A stretch of DNA of 46,287 nt from an uncultured Eggerthella sp. (GTDB lineage: Bacteria > Actinomycetota > Coriobacteriia > Coriobacteriales > Eggerthellaceae), in assembly GCA_902464295.1 (NCBI GenBank), contig CABQIW010000012.1:1-46287 (forward strand), in the 5' to 3' direction. The translations under genes were made by a program, and so were the position numbers. The notes beneath the pieces were generated by a model. It was not told where the DNA came from, made no database searches, and was given only the letters and a program-made list of their open reading frames with translations. Below, in pieces: positions 7,541 to 15,819 of this stretch (within the stretch, counting starts at the first letter, position 1; every line of letters begins with the position of its first letter).

Positions 7541-8983
7541 TTACTCCTCGTTCTTGAGCTGCTCGTAAGCCGCATAAACGTCTTCGATGCCGCCCTTCAT
7601 ACGGAAGCACTGCTCAGGAATCTCGTCGCAGTTGCCCTTCAAGATCTCGTCGAAGGAACGAATGGTGTCCTCCAACTTGACGTAGGAACCGTCCTGGCCG
7701 GTGAACTGCTTTGCAACATGGAAGTTCTGACCGAGGAACTGCTGGACCTTACGTGCGCGATTAACGATGATCTTCTGCTCTTCAGAGAGCTCGTCCATAC
7801 CAAGGATCGCGATGATGTCCTGAAGGTCTTTGTACTGCTGCAGAATCTCCTGAACACCAACCGCAACGCGATAGTGCTCTTCACCAACGATGTCGGGATC
7901 GAGCGCGCGAGAAGTGGACTCCAGCGGGTCAACAGCAGGGTAAATACCAAGCTCGGAGATCGCACGAGAAAGAACGGTCTTAGCATCCAAGTGGGTGAAC
8001 GTGGTTGCCGGAGCCGGGTCGGTAAGGTCGTCAGCAGGAACATAGACTGCCTGCACCGACGTGATGGAGCCGGTCTTGGTAGAGGTGATGCGCTCCTGAA
8101 GTTCGCCCATCTCCGTTGCCAGCGTGGGCTGATAGCCTACTGCGGAAGGCATACGGCCGAGCAGTGCGGACACCTCAGAACCTGCCTGGGTGAAACGGAA
8201 GATGTTGTCGACGAACAGCAGAACGTCCTGACCCTGATCACGGAAGTATTCCGCTTCGGTAAGGCCAGCAAGACCAACACGAAGACGTGCTCCAGGAGGC
8301 TCGTTCATCTGACCATAGACCAAGCAGGTCTTGTTGATAACGCCAGAATCGCTCATCTCGAGGAACAGGTCGGTTCCCTCACGGGTACGCTCGCCTACAC
8401 CGGTGAATACCGAAGTACCACCATGTTCTTGAGCAAGGTTGTTGATGAGTTCCTGAATGATAACGGTCTTACCAACACCAGCGCCGCCGAACAGGCCCGT
8501 CTTACCACCCTTGATGAAGGGCTCGATAAGGTCGATCGACTTGATGCCAGTCTCAAAGATTTCGGTGGTAGTGGTGAGCTCGTCATAAGCAGGTGCCGGA
8601 CGATGGATCGGCATCCACTCTTTGATGTCGGGCATGGGCTTGCCGTCAACTGGCTCGCCTACCACATTCCAAATACGACCCAGGGTCTCAGGACCAACAG
8701 GCATCATCATGGGAGCGCCTGTATCCTGAACTTCAAGGCCGCGCGTTAAGCCGTCGGTTGACGACATTGCAACTGCACGAACCAAATCGCCAGGGAGGTG
8801 CATCTGAACCTCCATGACCAACTTGATGTGACCGATAGGGGTGTCGGCGTCGATGCGAAGTGCGTTATAGATCGCGGGCATTTCGCTCGGAGCGAACTCA
8901 ACATCAACAACAGGACCGACGACACGGACGATATGTCCGATACCACCCTTGGCTGCAGGTGCATTATTTGTTTCTTCAGCCAT
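7541..8983 (-). CDS. atpD: ATP synthase F1 beta subunit (catalytic)
   Basis: 480 aa, the normal family length. P-loop GGAGVGKT at residues 166-173, catalytic-site blocks GVGERTREG and LLFVDNIFRFTQAG, and the signature PALDPLxSTSR (here YPAVDPLESTSRALDP). Starts at ATG 8981-8983, sharing one base with the TAA of atpG. It forms the catalytic sites of F1 with atpA. Confidence 0.99.
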   Translation of the reverse strand: MAEETNNAPAAKGGIGHIVRVVGPVVDVEFAPSEMPAIYNALRIDADTPIGHIKLVMEVQMHLPGDLVRAVAMSSTDGLTRGLEVQDTGAPMMMPVGPETLGRIWNVVGEPVDGKPMPDIKEWMPIHRPAPAYDELTTTTEIFETGIKSIDLIEPFIKGGKTGLFGGAGVGKTVIIQELINNLAQEHGGTSVFTGVGERTREGTDLFLEMSDSGVINKTCLVYGQMNEPPGARLRVGLAGLTEAEYFRDQGQDVLLFVDNIFRFTQAGSEVSALLGRMPSAVGYQPTLATEMGELQERITSTKTGSITSVQAVYVPADDLTDPAPATTFTHLDAKTVLSRAISELGIYPAVDPLESTSRALDPDIVGEEHYRVAVGVQEILQQYKDLQDIIAILGMDELSEEQKIIVNRARKVQQFLGQNFHVAKQFTGQDGSYVKLEDTIRSFDEILKGNCDEIPEQCFRMKGGIEDVYAAYEQLKNEE

Positions 8984-9900
8984 TAGTCCTCCAAAGCTTC
9001 GGCGCCACCGACGATCTCGTTGAGCTCTGTGGTGATTGCGCCTTGACGTACACGGTTATAAACACGATTGAGGGTCTCAATCATATCGTTGGCGTTATCC
9101 GTCGCATTCTTCATAGCGTTACGACGAGCAGCCTGTTCAGCTGCAGCCGAGTCGATCAGTACATAGAACAGGTAGCCTGCCATGTACTCAGGGAGAAGCT
9201 GATCGAGAACTTCAACTTCACCTGGTTCATACTCGAACGAACCCTGAATATCAGCATCGTCTTGATCGGTCTCGGTGATAGCGCCATAATTGAATACAGC
9301 GCCTTCCGGCCTGAACGATGCCAGATTGATCGGGAGCAAGACCTCTTCGATCAACTGCTGCTCCGCGGCGTTCTTCGAGTGGTTGTACAGAACAAACACT
9401 TCGTCGAGTTCGCCAGCGGTGTACTTCTCGATGCAGTAGTCGGTCAACGTGTCAGATTCCTCTACACGAGGATCTGCTGAGAGGTCCCTGAAGGCAAGAA
9501 CGGTATCGGCGTTGCGATATTTGAAGTAAGCAATAGCTTTCTTACCGCAAGCAGCGACCGTGACGTTCTTACCCTCTGCCTTGCATTCCTTCATGATCTT
9601 ATCGGCACGGCGCAGAACGCTGGAGTTGAAGCCGCCAGCCAAACCACGATCAGAAGTGACCACGATAAGAAGCGTGTTCTTGATCTCGTCGTGAGGCTTA
9701 GTGAGCTTCGCATTCGTCTCTCCCAGAAGCGACAGGTTAGAGAGCAACTCGTACATCGCATTACGATAAGGGGTTGCATGCTCTACGCGCTCCATGGAAT
9801 GGCGAATCTTTGCAGCTGCGACCATCTGCATGGTACGCGTGATCTGCTTCGTCGATTCGACGGAATTGATGCGCCTTTCAATGTCGTGAAGGTTTGCCAT
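8983..9900 (-). CDS. atpG: ATP synthase F1 gamma subunit
   Basis: 305 aa, slightly longer than usual (about 290). N-terminal coiled-coil helix starts DIERRINSVESTKQITRTMQ and the C-terminal helix ends NAMKNATDNANDMIETLNR-like; together they make the rotating shaft. VVTSDRGLAGGFNSSV is the conserved central block. A short acidic insertion (TETDQDDADIQGSFEYEPGE) lies in the globular domain. It sits between atpA (12 bp gap) and atpD (1-base overlap). Confidence 0.97.
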   Translation of the reverse strand: MANLHDIERRINSVESTKQITRTMQMVAAAKIRHSMERVEHATPYRNAMYELLSNLSLLGETNAKLTKPHDEIKNTLLIVVTSDRGLAGGFNSSVLRRADKIMKECKAEGKNVTVAACGKKAIAYFKYRNADTVLAFRDLSADPRVEESDTLTDYCIEKYTAGELDEVFVLYNHSKNAAEQQLIEEVLLPINLASFRPEGAVFNYGAITETDQDDADIQGSFEYEPGEVEVLDQLLPEYMAGYLFYVLIDSAAAEQAARRNAMKNATDNANDMIETLNRVYNRVRQGAITTELNEIVGGAEALED

Positions 9901-9912
9901 GAGTGCCTTCCT

Positions 9913-11478
9913 TTACGCGATGAACTGAAGCTTGAACGCTTCGATCGCCTCGTGGAGCTTGGCCTCAGATTCGTCAGTGAATTTCTTCTCATCACGAACC
10001 ATGGCAACCACTTCACCGTAGTTGATACGCAGGTAGTCGAGCATTTCCGTACGGAAGCGAACAATGCTCTCGACAGGCAGACTATCAAGGAAGCCTTGGT
10101 TGCCAGCCCAGATCGCGATTGCCTGCTCTTCGACCGGCATCGGCATGAAACGACCCTGCTTCAGAAGCTCAGTCATGGCAGCACCACGGGTGAGCTGCTG
10201 CTGAGTTGCCTTGTCAAGGTCGGAACCGAACTGGGTGAACGCCTGAAGCTCACGGAATGCTGCAAGGTCAAGACGCAGCGTACCAGCAACAGACTTCATC
10301 GACTTGACCTGAGCTGAACCACCAACGCGGGATACGGAGATACCAACGTTGATAGCAGGGCGCTGGCCCTGGAAGAACAGGTCGGTCTGCAGGAAGATCT
10401 GACCATCCGTAATAGAGATAACGTTGGTCGGAATGTAAGCAGAAACGTCGCCAGCCTGCGTCTCGATGATCGGCAGTGCGGTGAGTGAACCTGCACCGTT
10501 CTCATCAGAGAGCTTGACCGCGCGTTCGAGCAGACGTGAATGCAGATAGAAGATGTCGCCCGGGAAAGCCTCGCGTCCGGGAGGACGACGAAGGGTCAGA
10601 GACATCTGACGATAAGCAACTGCCTGCTTCGTGAGGTCGTCATATACGCAAAGGACATGGCCGCCAGGATTCTCAGCGCTCGCCGGCTTGCCGTCTTTGC
10701 CGTTGTACATGAAGTATTCACCGATAGCAGCGCCTGCCATAGGAGCAAGGTACTGCAGCGGAGCAGCATCAGCTGCCGTAGCGGCAACGATGATGGTCTT
10801 GTCGAGTGCGCCGTGCTTTTCGAGTGCTTCTGCAACGTTAGCAACAGTGGATGCCTTCTGACCAACCGCAACGTAAACGCAGATCATGTCGTCGTTACGC
10901 TGGTTGATGATCGCGTCGAGCGCGATAGACGTCTTACCAGTCTGGCGGTCGCCGATGATAAGCTCACGCTGACCACGTCCGATCGGAATCATCGAGTCGA
11001 TCGCGATGATACCGGTCTGCATCGGCTCTTCAACGGGCTGACGCTCGTGAACGCCAGGTGCCTTGAATTCAACCGGACGATAACCTTCAGCCTCGATCGG
11101 GCCTTTGCCGTCAATAGGCATACCGAGAGGATTCACAACACGACCGAGCATTGCGTGACCGGAAGGAACCTCCAAAATCTTACCAGTGGTGCGCACCTGG
11201 TCATTTTCCTTGATTGCCGTGAGGTCACCAAGGAGAACGGCGCCAACCTCTTCTTCTTCGAGGTTCTGAGCCAAGCCATAGACGATACGGCCGTCTTCTG
11301 CGATGAACTCGAGAAGTTCGCCTGCCATGGCACCCTTAAGACCGTCGATGCGAGCAATACCGTCGCCAATTTGGACGACGACACCGGTTTCGCGAGACTC
11401 GACGCTGGTATTGATAGCATCAAGCTGCTTGCGCAACGCTTCATCGATAGACTGTGCGGTGATTTCAGTCACTAGCAT
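9913..11478 (-). CDS. atpA: ATP synthase F1 alpha subunit
   Basis: 521 aa. Non-catalytic nucleotide-binding subunit with P-loop GDRQTGKT (residues 176-183), the alpha-type N-terminal block TGVVVQIGDGIARIDGL, and the family signature SRVGGSAQ. ATG 11476-11478 overlaps the end of atpH by 7 bp, suggesting translational coupling. Confidence 0.99.
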   Translation of the reverse strand: MLVTEITAQSIDEALRKQLDAINTSVESRETGVVVQIGDGIARIDGLKGAMAGELLEFIAEDGRIVYGLAQNLEEEEVGAVLLGDLTAIKENDQVRTTGKILEVPSGHAMLGRVVNPLGMPIDGKGPIEAEGYRPVEFKAPGVHERQPVEEPMQTGIIAIDSMIPIGRGQRELIIGDRQTGKTSIALDAIINQRNDDMICVYVAVGQKASTVANVAEALEKHGALDKTIIVAATAADAAPLQYLAPMAGAAIGEYFMYNGKDGKPASAENPGGHVLCVYDDLTKQAVAYRQMSLTLRRPPGREAFPGDIFYLHSRLLERAVKLSDENGAGSLTALPIIETQAGDVSAYIPTNVISITDGQIFLQTDLFFQGQRPAINVGISVSRVGGSAQVKSMKSVAGTLRLDLAAFRELQAFTQFGSDLDKATQQQLTRGAAMTELLKQGRFMPMPVEEQAIAIWAGNQGFLDSLPVESIVRFRTEMLDYLRINYGEVVAMVRDEKKFTDESEAKLHEAIEAFKLQFIA

Positions 11479-12047
11479 TCACCTCCATCTGTCTTTTCTT
11501 TCATCACGATGCGCGCTTGATCGAACTGCGAGCGAAGGCTTGCGTCGATATAGTTGCCCATCGTGGACATGACGATACCACCCAGGATAGAAGGATCTTT
11601 ATGCTCGACGAGCACACAGTCTCTTCCTAGGTCGTTCTTAATCTTGTTCTTAATTACAGTTCGCAAGTTGTCATCAAGATCAACAACCGTCGTTACATCA
11701 ACAACATTGAAATCGAGCTTGGAAACGATCAGGTTCTCGTAGTCTGCATAGACGCGACGAAGCTTTTCAACATCGCCACGAGAAGCCATGACGCCCAACA
11801 GTTCAACCAGAATGGGGTTGTAACCCGCAAAGACGTTGCGCGCGATTTCCTTGCGCTGTTCAGGGGTGTACACCTCATCGTCCAACGAAAGACGAAGCTT
11901 GATGTTGGTGGACATGAATTCCAAGATCTGGATCAATTGGTTGCGAACCTCAACGACAGCATCTCGCCCGCCCATATTATGAGCGCCCTCGAGTGCAGCG
12001 TTAGCATAGGCTGCAATAATTTCATTGATGACGTGACGATTAGGCAT
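11472..12047 (-). CDS. atpH: ATP synthase F1 delta subunit
   Basis: 191 aa. The stator connector between F1 and the b dimer. The N-terminal helical domain includes AAYANAALEGA, and the C-terminal signature is DPSILGGIVMSTMGNYIDAS, as in OSCP/delta proteins. Overlaps atpF by 8 bp and atpA by 7 bp. Confidence 0.95.
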   Translation of the reverse strand: MPNRHVINEIIAAYANAALEGAHNMGGRDAVVEVRNQLIQILEFMSTNIKLRLSLDDEVYTPEQRKEIARNVFAGYNPILVELLGVMASRGDVEKLRRVYADYENLIVSKLDFNVVDVTTVVDLDDNLRTVIKNKIKNDLGRDCVLVEHKDPSILGGIVMSTMGNYIDASLRSQFDQARIVMKEKTDGGEC

Positions 12048-12651
12048 TTAAACTACCTGCCTCTTTCACGTAGCGCTCGATGAGCTTGCGATGCTCCTCG
12101 TCGCTGAAATCTTCGCCGATCACACGCGTAGCAATGTCAACGGAAAGGTCGACGACCGAACCCTTGAGTTCAGAGATCGCCGATTGCTTTTCAGCCTCGA
12201 TAGCGACTTTAGCCTTCGCAACGATAGCAGCGGCCTCTTCTTGAGCCTTCTGCTTCGCCTCGGACTCCATCGCATCACAGGATTGACGAGCATTATTGAG
12301 CATTTGCTGAGCCTGGGCTTTAGCGCCTTCAAGCTGTTCGCGATATTCTGCCAGCAAACGTTCGCTTTCCTGGCGAGCCTCTTCGGACTTCTCCAGGGAA
12401 TTCTTGATGGTGTCTTCGCGCTTCTTCAGCATGCCGTCAAACAGCGGCCAGCCGAACTTGGCGAGGATGATCCACAAGATGATGAAGGCGACGAGCATCG
12501 GGATGAATTCATCCATGTGCGGAAGAATCGCACCGATTCCTTGTCCTTCTTCAGCAGCGAATGCAGGCAGGGGGCAAAATGCAGCCACACCAAGCAATGC
12601 GACAACGCCGATCGCCAGGTAGTGTACATATTTGCTTACAGTTGCTTTCAA
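12040..12651 (-). CDS. atpF: ATP synthase F0 b subunit with N-terminal signal peptide
   Basis: 203 aa against about 160-170 in most bacteria; the extra length is at the N terminus. Residues 1-32 look like a cleavable Sec signal: MKATVSKYVHY, a hydrophobic core to about residue 25, then PAFA with an A-x-A cleavage site before AEEG. The normal b membrane helix follows (about 45-65, PMLVAFIILWIILAKFGWPL), and then a long charged heptad-rich coiled coil that dimerises as the stator stalk. It overlaps atpH. If the signal is cleaved, the mature N terminus faces outside, as expected for subunit b. Confidence 0.95.
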   Translation of the reverse strand: MKATVSKYVHYLAIGVVALLGVAAFCPLPAFAAEEGQGIGAILPHMDEFIPMLVAFIILWIILAKFGWPLFDGMLKKREDTIKNSLEKSEEARQESERLLAEYREQLEGAKAQAQQMLNNARQSCDAMESEAKQKAQEEAAAIVAKAKVAIEAEKQSAISELKGSVVDLSVDIATRVIGEDFSDEEHRKLIERYVKEAGSLNA

Positions 12652-12703
12652 TTCGCTTGCCTCCTTCTTGTCTATCGGAAATTACGTAACCGCTAAGGTA
12701 CTT

Positions 12704-12922
12704 CTAACCGATGAAGAAGAGGACCAAGCCGAGCAGTGCCAATGCCTCAGACATAGCAGCACCGATGAAGAAGTAGCCCATGAGCTGACCCTTCATTTCA
12801 GGCTGACGAGCTGCAGAGACGCACAAACCGTAGGTAGCGATGCCAATACCGATACCAGGACCGATAGCTGCAAGGCCATAGCCTACAACCTTGAGTGCTG
12901 CGAGCACAATAGTCAATTCCAC
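12704..12922 (-). CDS. atpE: ATP synthase F0 c subunit (proteolipid ring)
   Basis: 72 aa, two membrane helices joined by the conserved polar loop ARQPE. Helix 1 is glycine-rich (GPGIGIGIATYG) for ring packing, and helix 2 carries the ion-binding carboxylate E59 in GAAMSEALALLG. The Gln and the E-S/T ligands typical of sodium-specific rings are not seen, so proton coupling is more likely. I start at GTG 12922 because AAAAAGGAGG lies 6 bases before it; an upstream ATG (12964) would place that site inside the gene. The 183-bp gap to atpB may form a structured leader (13026-13092). Confidence 0.96.
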   Translation of the reverse strand: MELTIVLAALKVVGYGLAAIGPGIGIGIATYGLCVSAARQPEMKGQLMGYFFIGAAMSEALALLGLVLFFIG

Positions 12923-13025
12923 GATTACCTCCTTTTTTGAATGAAGACCTATTTCTTCATTCATGTCTAATTAACCCAGCTGAAAAATCTTTTTCGTACC
13001 AGCTGAACTACCAAGATCGTTTCAC

Positions 13026-13092
13026 CCGTTAGCCCAACGCGCGCTTTAGAACCAAGTTCAACGGGCAGGGATCGCATGACCCCCAAAGCGCG
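13026..13092 (-). other. Interleaved inverted repeats (possible pseudoknot) in the atpB-atpE gap
   Basis: Two inverted repeats interlock: CCCGTT (13026-13031) with AACGGG (13061-13066), and CGCGCTTT (13041-13048) with AAAGCGCG (13085-13092). The order of the arms is that of an H-type pseudoknot in the transcript between atpB and atpE. Whether it folds, or modulates c-subunit expression, is not shown. Confidence 0.3.
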
Positions 13093-13105
13093 GCTGCCTT
13101 GCGAC

Positions 13106-13894
13106 CTAGTGAGGATGGATAGCCATACCTATGTAGGACGACGACAGGATCGTGAAAACGTATGCCTGCAAGAACGCAACCAGCGTCTCGAGCGCATACA
13201 TGAAGAAGAGCAGGAAGAACCAGGCAATAGCCGGAATACCAACGACCAGATCCATGCTGAAGATAGCAGTTTGCAGGAAGATGGTGGTCGCCAGAGAGAA
13301 CACGGCGAGGATCATGTGACCTGCCAGCATATTGCCATAAAGACGGACGGCCAACGTAAGAACGCGAATGACCATCGAAACGAACTCTAAGAACCAGATG
13401 ACCGGGATCATGGGGCCCGGAACACCATGCGGCGCGAAGCTCTTCATGTACTTGAAGAAACCGAGCTGCTTGAATCCGTAGAAGTTGAAGTAAACGAAGG
13501 AAACAAGTGCGAGCGCCCACGTGATGGAGATGGTGCCCGTTGCGGCTTTCGCACCAGGGATAAGGCCGATCACGTTCGCGAACAAGATGAAGAAGAACAA
13601 CGTGGCCAGGAAGGGGATGTGCTTCTTGTAGCCTTCGCCGATAACATCTGCACCAACGCTGTTGGAGATGAAGTCGTAGCCATATTCGAGAATAGCCGTG
13701 AACTTCTTGTGCGGAATGAACTCCAGCTTACGTGCGCCGATGAGCACTGCCAGCAGCACCAATGCGAGAGCGATGAACATATACAGCGTGTACTGCGAGA
13801 TGTTCCATCCGCCAATGGAAAAGAGCGTCGTCGACTCGAAGTTGGCATATAAGCCTTGCGCCTCCGCGACGAATTTCTCCAATGCTTCACCCAT
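13106..13894 (-). CDS. atpB: ATP synthase F0 a subunit
   Basis: 262 aa with 5-6 membrane helices. The essential arginine is R184 in the LAVRLYGNMLAGH motif, which faces the c-ring carboxylate; the C-terminal helix has the usual YALETLVAFLQAYVFTIL-type sequence. The N terminus is short and helical. A Shine-Dalgarno-like GGAAAGGTAAGG precedes ATG 13894. First structural F0 gene after the AtpI-like gene. Confidence 0.98.
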   Translation of the reverse strand: MGEALEKFVAEAQGLYANFESTTLFSIGGWNISQYTLYMFIALALVLLAVLIGARKLEFIPHKKFTAILEYGYDFISNSVGADVIGEGYKKHIPFLATLFFFILFANVIGLIPGAKAATGTISITWALALVSFVYFNFYGFKQLGFFKYMKSFAPHGVPGPMIPVIWFLEFVSMVIRVLTLAVRLYGNMLAGHMILAVFSLATTIFLQTAIFSMDLVVGIPAIAWFFLLFFMYALETLVAFLQAYVFTILSSSYIGMAIHPH

Positions 13895-13917
13895 TGAGAT
13901 TCCTTACCTTTCCGTAC

Positions 13918-14271
13918 TTATTTCTTAACGCGCTTCTTAGCCAGCACGTTTTTGTACACGACATAGATCGAAGTGACCACCACAAGCGTGAGGATCTCGG
14001 CGACCGCGAATGGAAGAACCATCTCGCGCGCAACGACCGCACAGATGATAAGTGCGACCGCCACCACGATGAGCGAGACGAAGAATCCGCCCAAACCGTA
14101 GAGACCAGCGCTCAAAGGGGAGGTAGAAGTAGATTTGCGGGAAAGACGAAGCGCAATGAAAAGCGGAATGAAACCGGCGATACCGGCGAGGATTCCTAAT
14201 GCGATTGCTGCTGCCATCAGACCAACTTTCAAATCTGCAGAAACTACACACTTCTCAGCCTTTTGAAGCAT
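13918..14271 (-). CDS. Small membrane protein, AtpI-like
   Basis: 117 aa with four hydrophobic segments in two pairs separated by a short polar loop (RLSRKSTSTSP), ending in the basic tail KNVLAKKRVKK. It sits directly upstream of atpB, where AtpI (a c-ring assembly factor) is found in many bacteria, and its length fits. I see no decisive AtpI motif, so the call rests on position and topology. The start is uncertain: ATG 14271 has an AGGG upstream, while ATG 14217 gives a 99-aa protein starting just before the first helix. Confidence 0.65.
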   Translation of the reverse strand: MLQKAEKCVVSADLKVGLMAAAIALGILAGIAGFIPLFIALRLSRKSTSTSPLSAGLYGLGGFFVSLIVVAVALIICAVVAREMVLPFAVAEILTLVVVTSIYVVYKNVLAKKRVKK

Positions 14272-14352
14272 AAACCAACCCTAAACGGCACGGTTATGAG
14301 TTCCGATAAGATGCTCGATTCTGGGGTAAGTGGTGAAATGAATGCGTTCAGA

Positions 14353-14847
14353 TTATTCTGGGTCGAATACGCGCAGCGTGATGCCCGATTCTTCAAGGAG
14401 CTCCATGGCAAGCTCGTCGGGATAAGGGTTCTTGTAAACGATCTCTTTGATGCCCGCATTGATGAGCATTTTGGCGCACACGACGCACGGTTGCGTGTTT
14501 ATGTAGATCGAAGAACCTTCGATGTTGATGCCATAGCGCGCAGCCTGCAGGAGCGCATTTTGTTCGGCATGGAGCCCGCGGCAGATCTCGTGGCGCTGCC
14601 CCGAAGGCACGCCAAGCTGTTGGCGCAAACATCCCGTTTCGGCGCAATGACGAAGGCCGGTGGGCACTCCGTTATAACCCGTGGCAAGGATACGGCGATC
14701 CTTTACGACGACTGCCCCTACCGCACGGCGCAAGCACGTAGTGCGCGTTGCCACCTCTTCGGCAAGCTTCATGAAGTACTCATCCCAGGAAGGACGCGTG
14801 TCAACGAACGCACCTGGTGCTTGTTGTGTGTTTGTCGTCTCTTCCAT
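14353..14847 (-). CDS. Deoxycytidylate (dCMP) deaminase, ComEB-like
   Basis: 164 aa. Converts dCMP to dUMP for dTTP synthesis. Zinc signature: LHAEQNA (His ligand plus catalytic Glu) and QPCVVCAK (two Cys ligands). Upstream is the extra Cys/His cluster of dCMP deaminases (RHCAETGC ... QRHEICRG), which in the family binds a second zinc, and ATGYNGVPTG, also typical. ATG 14847 has AAAGGAG 5 bases upstream. It lies between upp and the atp genes, in line with a nucleotide-metabolism block. Confidence 0.92.
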   Translation of the reverse strand: MEETTNTQQAPGAFVDTRPSWDEYFMKLAEEVATRTTCLRRAVGAVVVKDRRILATGYNGVPTGLRHCAETGCLRQQLGVPSGQRHEICRGLHAEQNALLQAARYGINIEGSSIYINTQPCVVCAKMLINAGIKEIVYKNPYPDELAMELLEESGITLRVFDPE

Positions 14848-14982
14848 AGATGCTCCTTTGTCGTTACCTTGCTTCAAGTATAAACAAGCACGCAAGCGCT
14901 GTGGCCCAAACGGTCGAAGCCGTGCACCTTTTTGACCTGAACTATATAAAAGATTTGTAGACGCTACGCGCGAGCAGCAAGC

Positions 14983-15651
14983 TTAGGCGTTGAGCGCGTT
15001 GAAGATACGATCTCCCGCATCGCCCAACCCGGGGACGATGTAGGCGTCTTCATTCATGCCTTCATCGAGGGCTGCCGTGATGATGCGGATAGTAGGATCG
15101 AACTCGAATGCCCGCGCTATCCCTTCAGGAGCAGCCACGATGACCACACACGTGATATCCTTCGCTCCGCGCTCATGCACTGCTTCGATGGCAGCGATGA
15201 GCGAACCGCCCGTGGCGAGCATAGGATCGACCAAAAGGACGGGGCGCTCGGCGACCGAAGCAGGGATGTTCGCATAATACAGAGAGGGTTCGTGGGTCGC
15301 CTCATCGCGCTTCATTCCGAGGTGCGCGATCTGTGCCGTGGGAATGAGGTCCATGAACGCTTCTTGCATCGCAAGACCAGCGCGCAAGATCGGAATGATG
15401 ACCGGCTCTTTGCCCTTGATGGTTCGGCAATGCGCTTGTGCAATAGGCGTCTCGATGTCGATCGGCGAGGTGGCGAGCGCGCGCGTTGCCTCATAGACTT
15501 CCAAAAGGGCGATCTCGCGCAGTGCTTCGCGGAAGATGTTGCTTGGCGTATTCTTGTCGCGCAGAACAGAGAGCTTGTGCTCAACGAGTGGATGATCGAT
15601 CACGACCAAGCGGTCGGCGTACTTCTCGCGTATGTCTTGCCCTTGTTCCAT
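14983..15651 (-). CDS. upp: Uracil phosphoribosyltransferase
   Basis: 222 aa. Pyrimidine salvage: uracil + PRPP to UMP. The PRPP motif VLLVDPMLATGGS and the uracil-binding C terminus (AYIVPGLGDAGDR) are intact. The N-terminal block LVEHKLSVLRDKNTPSNIFR is characteristic. ATG 15651 is preferred, with AAGGA just upstream; a TTG at 15663 overlaps that site. The leader contains a large nested inverted repeat (15689-15794). Gene order glyA-upp-atp is as in Firmicutes. Confidence 0.97.
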   Translation of the reverse strand: MEQGQDIREKYADRLVVIDHPLVEHKLSVLRDKNTPSNIFREALREIALLEVYEATRALATSPIDIETPIAQAHCRTIKGKEPVIIPILRAGLAMQEAFMDLIPTAQIAHLGMKRDEATHEPSLYYANIPASVAERPVLLVDPMLATGGSLIAAIEAVHERGAKDITCVVIVAAPEGIARAFEFDPTIRIITAALDEGMNEDAYIVPGLGDAGDRIFNALNA

Positions 15652-15688
15652 CTTGTCCTTCAATCAACAAACAGGGCGCAGGGCCCCA

Positions 15689-15794
15689 CCCCTCCTACTC
15701 GATGCTCAAACAGTCCTGAGCTCGTCGTTTTCTCGTTTTAAAGAGTTTAAACGAGAAAACTCCTCGTGCGGAACTGCGCGTCGAGCAGGAGGGG
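15689..15794 (-). repeat. Nested inverted repeats in the glyA-upp gap
   Basis: Outer arms 15689-15707 and 15776-15794 match at 16 of 19 positions as an inverted repeat. As minus-strand RNA the first 14 pairs are unbroken if one G-U pair is allowed. Nested inside is a 12-bp perfect inverted repeat of GTTTTCTCGTTT (15727-15738) and its complement (15749-15760). There is no T tract. It could be a structured upp leader, a processing site or a small inserted element; the evidence does not choose between these. Confidence 0.6.
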
Positions 15795-15819
15795 AAGATC
15801 CCTACGCCCAACCTAATAC

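Noticed and set aside
7718..8749. Long plus-strand ORF (343 aa) opposite atpD
   Set aside because: It is fully antisense to the certain beta-subunit gene, has no recognisable motif, and arises from codon bias of the real gene.
12704..12922. Sodium-type c ring
   Set aside because: The helix-1 Gln and the paired Ser/Thr ligands next to the Glu, typical of sodium rings, are not seen.
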